Assembly (NCBI GenBank): GCA_963989385.1
Contig: OZ022511.1
Span: 62,001-126,000 of the forward strand
Source of the DNA: Ctena decussata
Taxonomy: Eukaryota > Mollusca > Bivalvia > Lucinida > Lucinidae
DNA: 64,000 nt
Reading direction: 5' to 3'
Part shown: piece by piece, positions 1-10,401 of the stretch
Numbering within the stretch: position 1 is the stretch's first letter
Layout of the letters: every line of letters begins with the position of its first letter
Notes under the pieces: model-generated
What the model saw: the letters and a program-made list of their open reading frames with translations, nothing else
Databases searched by the model: none
What the model was told of the DNA's origin: nothing
Made by a program: the position numbers and the translations under genes

Positions 1-76
1 AAATAATTGTCCATGTGCAGAGTAATAAAGGAGCAAACTTTTATGTATGGGCTGCAGTGGAAGTTATTCTTAAAAG
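1..76 (+). repeat. Partial monomer at the left edge
   Basis: These 76 bases are the end of a monomer cut by the window start. They match the equivalent part of every other copy (for example 796-871), so the array continues to the left. Confidence 0.97.
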
Positions 77-932
77 GTGACTTTCACGAATCGTTCTGAA
101 ACTATGCAAAAATTACAGATAATTCCCATATATTTCTTGGGAAAAAATCCCAGAAATTCTCCTTTCTCCGTTGTCGAGATATTCGAGGGCAAAGTCGTGC
201 AGTTTACGACTTCCAGGGGCTATAACTCGAAAACTAAAGAACGAGAATTTTTGGCACATATGGTCAATTGAATGTTTATCCCAACCCTCTCATTTGGCAC
301 TAGATTCAGCCCGAATTGTGCAAGTCACCTAAGGTCACGAATCGTCCCGAACGTGTAGCCCAAATTGTGAAAATTTCAAACCGCTACTGCTTGCTTGTAT
401 GAGTAGGTAGCCATCTGAAACTTGGCATATATAAAGGCCATTAACATGTCTACATGCATGCACAATCTTATGTCAACTGATTGCATAACTTGCGAATTAT
501 AGGCCATCGAAATTTGTGTAAAGAAAAGTTTGTGCGACTTTAGCTCCCAAACGGAATAAAAGCTAAAGCTGAAATAGCCTTCATTCTATTTTACTTATTT
601 GTGTCTACACATGTATATGTTTTGCAGAGACTCAAAGCTCTTGAGAATGGAGAAAATGAGGTGTCAATTTTGCATTGGACCCTATGGGAAAATGCATTAA
701 ACGCCTACTGCTCCGACGTTCAGCGACCGATAACATCCATCTTTACACTGTAAACGGTAATTACATAGGTACATGCCTGGGGCAAATAACAGCGCAAATA
801 ATTGTCCATGTGCAGAGTAATAAAGGAGCAAACTTTTATGTATGGGCTGCAGTGGAAGTTATTCTTAAAAGGTGACTTTCACGAATCGTTCTGAAACTCT
901 GCTAAAATTACAGATAATTCCCATATATTTCT

Positions 933-947
933 TGGGAAAAAATCCCA
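933..947. repeat. Mini inverted repeat TGGGA-A5-TCCCA, one per monomer
   Basis: Five-base arms around five A residues. The A-run changes length in some copies: one more A near 32721, one fewer near 43891 and 53024. This indicates replication slippage at this spot. No function is implied. Confidence 0.6.
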
Positions 948-1222
948 GAAATTCTTCTTTCTCCGTTGTCGAGATATTCGAGGGCAAAGTCGTGCAGTTT
1001 ACGACTTCCAGGGGCTATAACTCGAAAACTAAAGAACGAGAATTTTTGGCACATATGGTCAATTGAATGTTTATCCCAACCCTCTCATTTGGCACTAGTA
1101 TCAGCCCGAATTGTGCAAGTCACCTAAGGTCACGAATCGTCCCGAACGTGTAGCCCAAATTGTGAAAATTTCAAACCGCTACTGCTTGCTTGTATGAGTA
1201 GGTAGCCATCTGAAACTTGGCA

Positions 1223-1230
1223 TATATAAA
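1223..1230 (+). promoter_or_regulatory. TATA-box-like TATATAAA, representative of one per monomer
   Basis: TATATAAAGG lies at offset 351 and is kept in almost every monomer. One copy near 62440 reads GTATATAAA, and the inverted copy near 37061 has an extended TATATATA. It matches the consensus TATA box, but in AT-rich DNA this is weak evidence, and conservation follows from homogenisation of the array. No transcription start is demonstrated. Confidence 0.25.
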
Positions 1231-1338
1231 GGCCATTAACATGTCTACATGCATGCACAATCTTATGTCAACTGGTTGCATAACTTGCGAATTATAGGCC
1301 ATCGAAATTTGTGTAAAGAAAAGTTTGTGCGACTTTAG

Positions 1339-1548
1339 CTCCCAAACGGAATAAAAGCTAAAGCTGAAATAGCCTTCATTCTATTTCACTTATTTGTGTC
1401 TACACATGTATATGTTTTGCAGAGACTCAAAGCTCTTGAGAATGGAGAAAATGAGGTGTCAATTTTGCATTGGACCCTATGGGAAAATGCATTAAACGCC
1501 TACTGCTCCGACGTTCAGCGACCGATAACATCCATCTTTACACTGTAA
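1339..1548 (+). other. Open frame without ATG containing an exon-like segment, one per monomer
   Basis: After a TAG at 1336 this frame is open for 69 codons to the TAA at 1546, with no ATG. A 3' splice-like TTTTGCAG ends at 1421, and the following 41 codons read RLKALENGENEVSILH and on to TSIFTL. Near GTTCAGCGACCG (1513-1524) another + frame becomes open and continues as DNIHLYTVNGNYIG and on to AAVEVILK, ending at AAAAG followed by GTGACT (1662-1672), a possible 5' splice site. One frameshift would join the two into a 245-bp exon (1422-1666). I recognise no protein family. Copies carry frame-breaking indels and non-synonymous changes, so there is no sign of selection. Confidence 0.25.
1350..1355 (+). 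promoter_or_regulatory. AATAAA poly(A)-signal-like hexamer, representative
   Basis: GGAATAAAAGC lies 127 bp downstream of the TATATAAA box and about 40-60 bp upstream of a T/GT-rich stretch (1382-1419). The arrangement would suit a short transcription unit. A second AATAAA lies at 1614. Both are short motifs expected by chance in AT-rich DNA. Confidence 0.2.
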
Positions 1549-1670
1549 ACGGTAATTACATAGGTACATGCCTGGGGCAAATAACAGCGCAGATAATTGT
1601 CCATGTGCAGAGTAATAAAGGAGCAAACTTTTATGTATGGGCTGCAGTGGAAGTTATTCTTAAAAGGTGA
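1470..1670 (+). other. Recurrent 66-codon open frame, probably not a gene
   Basis: Starts at TTG (first ATG at 1479) and ends in TGA. It recurs about once per monomer. Its last four bases overlap the GTG of the next frame, which looks like a bacterial coupled pair but has no ribosome-binding context in a eukaryotic satellite. Substitutions among copies hit first and second codon positions freely (G to F in the copies at 33255, 38066, 46779 and 55912), and some copies are frameshifted (15693, 22.9 kb). No known domain is visible. Confidence 0.2.
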
Positions 1671-1861
1671 CTTTCACGAATCGTTCTGAAACTCTGCTAA
1701 AATTACAGATAATTCCCATATATTTCTTGAGAAAAAATCCCAGAAATTCTCCTTTCTCCGTTGTCGAGATATTCGAGGGCAAAGTCGTGCAGTTTACGTC
1801 TTCCAGGGGCTATAACTCGAAAACTAAAGAACGAGAATTTTTGGCACATATGGTCAATTGA
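1667..1861 (+). other. Recurrent 64-codon open frame, probably not a gene
   Basis: Starts at GTG, with no in-frame ATG near the start in most copies, and ends with HMVN followed by TGA. It is basic and has no signal peptide or clear membrane segment. It is present in nearly all monomers, but it is broken by indels at 32656, 35042, 43828 and 52961, and extended by chance in the truncated copies at 48566 and 56904. Repetition of the DNA, and not protein conservation, explains it. Confidence 0.2.
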
Positions 1862-4846
1862 ATGTTTATCCCAACCCTCTCATTTGGCACTAGTTTCAGC
1901 CCGAATTGTGCAAGTCACCTAAGGTCACGAATCGTCCCGAACGTGTAGCCCAAACTGTGAAAATTTCAAACCGCTACTGCTTGCTTGTATGAGTAGGTAG
2001 CCATCTGAAACTTGGCATATATAAAGGCCATTAACATGTCTACATGCATGCACAATCTTATGTCAACTGGTTGCATAACTTGCGAATTATAGGCCATCGA
2101 AATTTGTGTAAAGAAAAGTTTGTGCGACTTTAGCTCCCAAACGGAATAAAAGCTAAAGCTGAAATAGCCTTCATTCTATTTCACTTATTTGTGTCTACAC
2201 ATGTATATGTTTTGCAGAGACTCAAAGCTCTTGAGAATGGAGAAAATGAGGTGTCAATTTTGCATTGGACCCTATGGGAAAATGCATTAAACGCCTACTG
2301 CTCCGACGTTCAGCGACCGATAACATCCATCTTTACACTGTAAACGGTAATTACATAGGTACATGCCTGGGGCAAATACCAGCGCAAATAATTGTCCATG
2401 TGCAGAGTAATAAAGGAGCAAACTTTTATGTATGGGCTGCAGTGGAAGTTATTCTTAAAAGGTGACTTTCACGAATCGTTCTGAAACTCTGCTAAAATTA
2501 CAGATAATTCCCATATATTTCTTGGGAAAAAATCCCAGAAATTCTCCTTTCTCCGTTGTCGAGATATTCGAGGGCAAAGTCGTGCAGTTTACGACTTCCA
2601 GGGGCTATAACTCGAAAACTAAAGAACGAGAATTTTTGGCACATATGGTCAATTGAATGTTTATCCCAACCCTCTCATTTGGCACTAGTTTCAGCCCGAA
2701 TTGTGCAAGTCACCTAAGGTCACGAATCGTCCCGAACGTGTAGCCCAAATTGTGAAAATTTCAAACCGCTACTGCTTGCTTGTATGAGTAGGTAGCCATC
2801 TGAAACTTGGCATATATAAAGGCCATTAACATGTCTACATGCATGCACAATCTTATGTCAACTGGTTGCATAACTTGCGAATTATAGGCCATCGAAATTT
2901 GTGTAAAGAAAAGTTTGTGCGACTTTAGCTCCCAAACGGAATAAAAGCTAAAGCTGAAATAGCCTTCATTCTATTTCACTTATTTGTGTCTACACATGTA
3001 TATGTTTTGCAGAGACTCAAAGCTCTTGAAAATGGAGAAAATGAGGTGTCAATTTTGCATTGGACCCTATGGGAAAATGCATTAAACGCCTACTGCTCCG
3101 ACGTTCAGCGACCGATAACATCCATCTTTACACTGTAAACGGTAATTACATAGGTACATGCCTGGGGCAAATAACAGCGCAAATAATTGTCCATGTGCAG
3201 AGTAATAAAGGAGCAAACTTTTATGTATGGGCTGCAGTGGAAGTTATTCTTAAAAGGTGACTTTCACGAATCGTTCTGAAACTCTGCTAAAATTACAGAT
3301 AATTCCCATATATTTCTTGGGAAAAAATCCCAGAAATTCTCCTTTCTCCGTTGTCGAGATATTCGAGGGCAAAGTCGTGCAGTTTACGACTTCCAGGGGC
3401 TATAACTCGAAAACTAAAGAACGAGAATTTTTGGCACATATGGTCAATTGAATGTTTATCCCAACCCTCTCATTTGGCACTGGTTTCAGCCCGAATTGTG
3501 CAAGTCACCTAAGGTCACGAATCGTCCCGAACGTGTAGCCCAAACTGTGATAATTTCAAACCGCTACTGCTTGCTTGTATGAGTAGGTAGCCATCTGAAA
3601 CTTGGCATATATAAAGGCCATTAACATGTCTACATGCATGCACAATCTTATGTCAACTGATTGCATAACTTGCGAATTATAGGCCATCGAAATTTGTGTA
3701 AAGAAAAGTTTGTGCGACTTTAGCTCCCAGACGGAATAAAAGCTAAAGCTGAAATAGCCTTCATTCTATTTCACTTATTTGTGTCTACACATGTATATGT
3801 TTTGCAGAGACTCAAAGCTCTTGAGAATGGAGAAAATGAGGTGTCAATTTTGCATTGGACCCTATGGGAAAATGCATTAAACGCCTACTGCTCCGACGTT
3901 CAGCGACCGATAACATCCATCTTTACACTGTAAACGGTAATTACATAGGTACATGCCTGGGGCAAATAACAGCGCAAATAATTGTCCATGTGCAGAGTAA
4001 TAAAGGAGCAAACTTTTATGTATGGGCTGCAGTGGAAGTTATTCTTAAAAGGTGACTTTCACGAATCGTTCTGAAACTCTGCTAAAATTACAGATAATTC
4101 CCATATATTTCTTGGGAAAAAATCCCAGAAATTCTCCTTTCTCCGTTGTCGAGATATTCGAGGGCAAAGTCGTGCAGTTTACGACTTCCAGGGGCTATAA
4201 CTCGAAAACTAAAGAACGAGAATTTTTGGCACATATGGTCAATTGAATGTTTATTTCAACCCTCTCATTTGGCACTAGTTTCAACCCGAATTGTGCAAGT
4301 CACCTAAGGTCACGAATCGTCCCGAACGTGTAGCCCAAATTGTGAAAATTTCAAACCGCTACTGCTTGCTTGTATGAGTAGGTAGCCATCTGAAACTTGG
4401 CATATATAAAGGCCATTAAAATGTCTACATGCATGCACAATCTTATGTCAACTGATTGCATAACTTGCGAATTATAGGCCATCGAAATTTGTGTAAAGAA
4501 AAGTTTGTGCGACTTTAGCTCCCAAACGGAATAAAAGCTAAAGCTGAAATAGCCTTCATTCTATTTCACTTATTTGTGTCTACACATGTATATGTTTTGC
4601 AGAGACTCAAAGCTCTTGAGAATGGAGAAAATGAGGTGTCAATTTTGCATTGGACCCTATGGGAAAATGCATTAAACGCCTACTGCTCCGACGTTCAGCG
4701 ACCGATAACATCCATCTTTACACTGTAAACGGTAATTACATAGGTACATGCCTGGGGCAAATAACAGCGCAAATAATTGTCCATGTGCAGAGTAATAAAG
4801 GAGCAAACTTTTATGTATGGGCTGCAGTGGAAGTTATTCTTAAAAG

Positions 4847-7800
4847 GTGACTTTCACGAATCGTTCTGAAACTATGCAAAAATTACAGATAATTCCCATA
4901 TATTTCTTGGGAAAAAATCCCAGAAATTCTCCTTTCTCCGTTGTCGAGATATTCGAGGGCAAAGTCGTGCAGTTTACGACTTCCAGGGGCTATAACTCGA
5001 AAACTAAAGAACGAGAATTTTTGGCACATATGGTCAATTGAATGTTTATCCCAACCCTCTCATTTGGCACTAGATTCAGCCCGAATTGTGCAAGTCACCT
5101 AAGGTCACGAATCGTCCCGAACGTGTAGCCCAAATTGTGAAAATTTCAAACCGCTACTGCTTGCTTGTATGAGTAGGTAGCCATCTGAAACTTGGCATAT
5201 ATAAAGGCCATTAACATGTCTACATGCATGCACAATCTTATGTCAACTGATTGCATAACTTGCGAATTATAGGCCATCGAAATTTGTGTAAAGAAAAGTT
5301 TGTGCGACTTTAGCTCCCAAACGGAATAAAAGCTAAAGCTGAAATAGCCTTCATTCTATTTCACTTATTTGTGTCTACACATGTATATGTTTTGCAGAGA
5401 CTCAAAGCTCTTGAGAATGGAGAAAATGAGGTGTCAATTTTGCATTGGACCCTATGGGAAAATGCATTAAACGCCTACTGCTCCGACGTTCAGCGACCGA
5501 TAACATCCATCTTTACACTGTAAACGGTAATTACATAGGTACATGCCTGGGGCAAATAACAGCGCAAATAATTGTCCATGTGCAGAGTAATAAAGGAGCA
5601 AACTTTTATGTATGGGCTGCAGTGGAAGTTATTCTTAAAAGGTGACTTTCACGAATCGTTCTGAAACTCTGCTAAAATTACAGATAATTCCCATATATTT
5701 CTTGGGAAAAAATCCCAGAAATTCTTCTTTCTCCGTTGTCGAGATATTCGAGGGCAAAGTCGTGCAGTTTACGACTTCCAGGGGCTATAACTCGAAAACT
5801 AAAGAACGAGAATTTTTGGCACATATGGTCAATTGAATGTTTATCCCAACCCTCTCATTTGGCACTAGTATCAGCCCGAATTGTGCAAGTCACCTAAGGT
5901 CACGAATCGTCCCGAACGTGTAGCCCAAATTGTGAAAATTTCAAACCGCTACTGCTTGCTTGTATGAGTAGGTAGCCATCTGAAACTTGGCATATATAAA
6001 GGCCATTAACATGTCTACATGCATGCACAATCTTATGTCAACTGGTTGCATAACTTGCGAATTATAGGCCATCGAAATTTGTGTAAAGAAAAGTTTGTGC
6101 GACTTTAGCTCCCAAACGGAATAAAAGCTAAAGCTGAAATAGCCTTCATTCTATTTCACTTATTTGTGTCTACACATGTATATGTTTTGCAGAGACTCAA
6201 AGCTCTTGAGAATGGAGAAAATGAGGTGTCAATTTTGCATTGGACCCTATGGGAAAATGCATTAAACGCCTACTGCTCCGACGTTCAGCGACCGATAACA
6301 TCCATCTTTACACTGTAAACGGTAATTACATAGGTACATGCCTGGGGCAAATAACAGCGCAGATAATTGTCCATGTGCAGAGTAATAAAGGAGCAAACTT
6401 TTATGTATGGGCTGCAGTGGAAGTTATTCTTAAAAGGTGACTTTCACGAATCGTTCTGAAACTCTGCTAAAATTACAGATAATTCCCATATATTTCTTGA
6501 GAAAAAATCCCAGAAATTCTCCTTTCTCCGTTGTCGAGATATTCGAGGGCAAAGTCGTGCAGTTTACGTCTTCCAGGGGCTATAACTCGAAAACTAAAGA
6601 ACGAGAATTTTTGGCACATATGGTCAATTGAATGTTTATCCCAACCCTCTCATTTGGCACTAGTTTCAGCCCGAATTGTGCAAGTCACCTAAGGTCACGA
6701 ATCGTCCCGAACGTGTAGCCCAAACTGTGAAAATTTCAAACCGCTACTGCTTGCTTGTATGAGTAGGTAGCCATCTGAAACTTGGCATATATAAAGGCCA
6801 TTAACATGTCTACATGCATGCACAATCTTATGTCAACTGGTTGCATAACTTGCGAATTATAGGCCATCGAAATTTGTGTAAAGAAAAGTTTGTGCGACTT
6901 TAGCTCCCAAACGGAATAAAAGCTAAAGCTGAAATAGCCTTCATTCTATTTCACTTATTTGTGTCTACACATGTATATGTTTTGCAGAGACTCAAAGCTC
7001 TTGAGAATGGAGAAAATGAGGTGTCAATTTTGCATTGGACCCTATGGGAAAATGCATTAAACGCCTACTGCTCCGACGTTCAGCGACCGATAACATCCAT
7101 CTTTACACTGTAAACGGTAATTACATAGGTACATGCCTGGGGCAAATACCAGCGCAAATAATTGTCCATGTGCAGAGTAATAAAGGAGCAAACTTTATGT
7201 ATGGGCTGCAGTGGAAGTTATTCTTAAAAGGTGACTTTCACGAATCGTTCTGAAACTCTGCTAAAATTACAGATAATTCCCATATATTTCTTGGGAAAAA
7301 ATCCCAGAAATTCTCCTTTCTCCGTTGTCGAGATATTCGAGGGCAAAGTCGTGCAGTTTACGACTTCCAGGGGCTATAACTCGAAAACTAAAGAACGAGA
7401 ATTTTTGGCACATATGGTCAATTGAATGTTTATCCCAACCCTCTCATTTGGCACTAGTTTCAGCCCGAATTGTGCAAGTCACCTAAGGTCACGAATCGTC
7501 CCGAACGTGTAGCCCAAATTGTGAAAATTTCAAACCGCTACTGCTTGCTTGTATGAGTAGGTAGCCATCTGAAACTTGGCATATATAAAGGCCATTAACA
7601 TGTCTACATGCATGCACAATCTTATGTCAACTGGTTGCATAACTTGCGAATTATAGGCCATCGAAATTTGTGTAAAGAAAAGTTTGTGCGACTTTAGCTC
7701 CCAAACGGAATAAAAGCTAAAGCTGAAATAGCCTTCATTCTATTTCACTTATTTGTGTCTACACATGTATATGTTTTGCAGAGACTCAAAGCTCTTGAAA

Positions 7801-9615
7801 ATGGAGAAAATGAGGTGTCAATTTTGCATTGGACCCTATGGGAAAATGCATTAAACGCCTACTGCTCCGACGTTCAGCGACCGATAACATCCATCTTTAC
7901 ACTGTAAACGGTAATTACATAGGTACATGCCTGGGGCAAATAACAGCGCAAATAATTGTCCATGTGCAGAGTAATAAAGGAGCAAACTTTTATGTATGGG
8001 CTGCAGTGGAAGTTATTCTTAAAAGGTGACTTTCACGAATCGTTCTGAAACTCTGCTAAAATTACAGATAATTCCCATATATTTCTTGGGAAAAAATCCC
8101 AGAAATTCTCCTTTCTCCGTTGTCGAGATATTCGAGGGCAAAGTCGTGCAGTTTACGACTTCCAGGGGCTATAACTCGAAAACTAAAGAACGAGAATTTT
8201 TGGCACATATGGTCAATTGAATGTTTATCCCAACCCTCTCATTTGGCACTAGTTTCAGCCCGAATTGTGCAAGTCACCTAAGGTCACGAATCGTCCCGAA
8301 CGTGTAGCCCAAATTGTGAAAATTTCAAACCGCTACTGCTTGCTTGTATGAGTAGGTAGCCATCTGAAACTTGGCATATATAAAGGCCATTAACATGTCT
8401 ACATGCATGCACAATCTTATGTCAACTGGTTGCATAACTTGCGAATTATAGGCCATCGAAATTTGTGTAAAGAAAAGTTTGTGCGACTTTAGCTCCCAAA
8501 CGGAATAAAAGCTAAAGCTGAAATAGCCTTCATTCTATTTCACTTATTTGTGTCTACACATGTATATGTTTTGCAGAGACTCAAAGCTCTTGAAAATGGA
8601 GAAAATGAGGTGTCAATTTTGCATTGGACCCTATGGGAAAATGCATTAAACGCCTACTGCTCCGACGTTCAGCGACCGATAACATCCATCTTTACACTGT
8701 AAACGGTAATTACATAGGTACATACCTGGGGCAAATAACAGCGCAAATAATTGTCCATGTGCAGAGTAATAAAGGAGCAAAATTTTATGTATGGGCTGCA
8801 GTGGAAGTTATTCTTAAAAGGTGACTTTCACGAATCGTTCTGAAACTCTGCTAAAATTACAGATAATTCCCATATATTTCTTGGGAAAAAATCCCAGAAA
8901 TTCTCCTTTCTCCGTTGTCGAGATATTCGAGGGCAAAGTCGTGCAGTTTACGACTTCCAGGGGCTATAACTCGAAAACTAAAGAACGAGAATTTTTGGCT
9001 CATATGGTCAATTGAATGTTTATCCCAACCCGCTCATTTGGCACTAGTTTCAGCCCGAATTGTGCAAGTCACCTAAGGTCACGAATCGTCCCGAACGTGT
9101 AGCCCAAACTGTGAAAATTTCAAACCGCTACTGCTTGCTTGTATGAGTAGGTAGCCATCTGAAACTTGGCATATATAAAGGCCATTAACATGTCTACATG
9201 CATGCACAATCTTATGTCAACTGATTGCATAACTTGCGAATTATAGGCCATCGAAATTTGTGTAAAGAAAAGTTTGTGCGACTTTAGCTCCCAAACGGAA
9301 TAAAAGCTAAAGCTGAAATAGCCTTCATTCTATTTCACTTATTTGTGTCTACACATGTATATGTTTTGCAGAGACTCAAAGCTCTTGAGAATGGAGAAAA
9401 TGAGGTGTCAATTTTGCATTGGACCCTATGGGAAAATGCATTAAACGCCTACTGCTCCGACGTTCAGCGACCGATAACATCCATCTTTACACTGTAAACG
9501 GTAATTACATAGGTACATGCCTGGGGCAAATAACAGCGCAAATAATTGTCCATGTGCAGAGTAATAAAGGAGCAAACTTTTATGTATGGGCTGCAGTGGA
9601 AGTTATTCTTAAAAG
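4847..9615 (+). repeat. Six-monomer higher-order repeat, copy 2
   Basis: Monomers start at 4847, 5642, 6437, 7231, 8026 and 8821. The first four match copy 1 almost base for base. By eye I see one substitution (590 against 5360) and one lost T near 7192, which makes the third monomer 794 bp. The fifth and sixth monomers no longer match copy 1 marker for marker. The monomer at 8026 instead resembles its left neighbour, since both carry CTTGAAAATGG. Confidence 0.88.
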
Positions 9616-10401
9616 GTGACTTTCACGAATCGTTCTGAAACTCTGCTAAAAGTACAGATAATTCCCATATATTTCTTGGGAAAAAATCCCAGAAATTCTC
9701 CTTTCTCCGTTGTCGAGATATTCGAGGGCAAAGTCGTGCAGTTTACGACTTCCAGGGGCTATAACTCGAAAACTAAAGAACGAGAATTTTTGGCACATAT
9801 GGTCAATTGAATGTTTATCCCAACCCTCTCATTTGGCACTAGATTCAGCCCGAATTGTGCAAGTCACCTAAGGTCACGAATCGTCCCGAACGTGTAGCCC
9901 AAATTGTGAAAATTTCAAACCGCTACTGCTTGCTTGTATGAGTAGGTAGCCATCTGAAACTTGGCATATATAAAGGCCATTAACATGTCTACATGCATGC
10001 ACAATCTTATGTCAACTGATTGCATTACTTGCGAATTATAGGCCATCGAAATTTGTGTAAAGAAAAGTTTTAGCTCCCAAACGAAATAAAAGCTAAAGCT
10101 GAAATAGCCTTCATTCTATTTCACTTATTTGTGTCTACACATGTATATGTTTTGCAGAGACTCAAAGCTCTTGAGAATGGAGAAAATGAGGTGTCAATTT
10201 TGCATTGGACCCTATGGGAAAATGCATTAAACGCCTACTGCTCCGACGTTCAGCGACCGATAACATCCATCTTTACACTGTAAACGGTAATTACATAGGT
10301 ACATGCCTGGGGCAAATAACAGCGCAAATAATTGTCCATGTGCAGAGTAATAAAGGAGCAAACTTTTATGTATGGGCTGCAGTGGAAGTTATTCTTAAAA
10401 G
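9616..10401 (+). repeat. Monomer with a 9-bp deletion (786 bp)
   Basis: Around 10066-10074 the usual AAGTTTGTGCGACTTTAGC reads AAGTTTTAGC. Nine bases are lost between short TTT repeats, which is typical of slippage or microhomology-mediated deletion. The copy also has CTAAAAGTACAG and TTGCATTACTT. Confidence 0.9.

Larger units (their letters stand above)
872..1666 (+). repeat. Representative satellite monomer (795 bp)
   Basis: This copy can serve as a reference. Landmarks by offset from its first base: TGGGA-A5-TCCCA mini-hairpin at offset 61-75; ACGACTTCCAGGGGC near 129; ATATGGTCAATTGAATG near 182; a second CACGAATCG motif near 259; TATATAAA at 351; TACATGCATGCAC near 373; AATAAA at 478; TTTTGCAG near 543-550; TTTTGCATTGGACCC near 591; a second AATAAA at 742. 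It contains 26 CpG dinucleotides counted by eye. Much of the variation between copies falls at recurrent marker sites: cttc(c/t)agg, caaa(c/t)tgtg, ctg(a/g/t)ttgcat, gg(c/a)catcg and ata(a/c)cagcg. Confidence 0.97.
77..4846 (+). repeat. Six-monomer higher-order repeat, copy 1
   Basis: Six monomers start at 77, 872, 1667, 2462, 3257 and 4052. Private markers are ACTATGCAAAAATT and TAGATTCAG in the first, AATTCTTCTTT and CTAGTATCAG in the second, CTTGAGAAAAAATCC, TACGTCTTCC and ATACCAGCG in the third, and CTTGAAAATGG in the fourth. All of these reappear in the same order 4770 bp later. The fifth and sixth monomers carry markers of their own that the next copy lacks (TGGTTTCAG and TGTGATAATTT; TTATTTCAACC and CATTAAAATG). 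Confidence 0.9.

Noticed and set aside
872..1666. CENP-B box
   Set aside because: No 17-bp stretch on either strand fits the TTCG....A..CGGG core. CACGAATCGTTCTGAAAC and CCGTTGTCGAG are only superficially similar.
1470..1861. Paired short open frames overlapping by GTGA, resembling a translationally coupled bacterial gene pair repeated about 80 times
   Set aside because: They use TTG and GTG starts, match no family known to me, and recur only because the DNA is a satellite. Copies with frameshifts and non-synonymous changes are tolerated.
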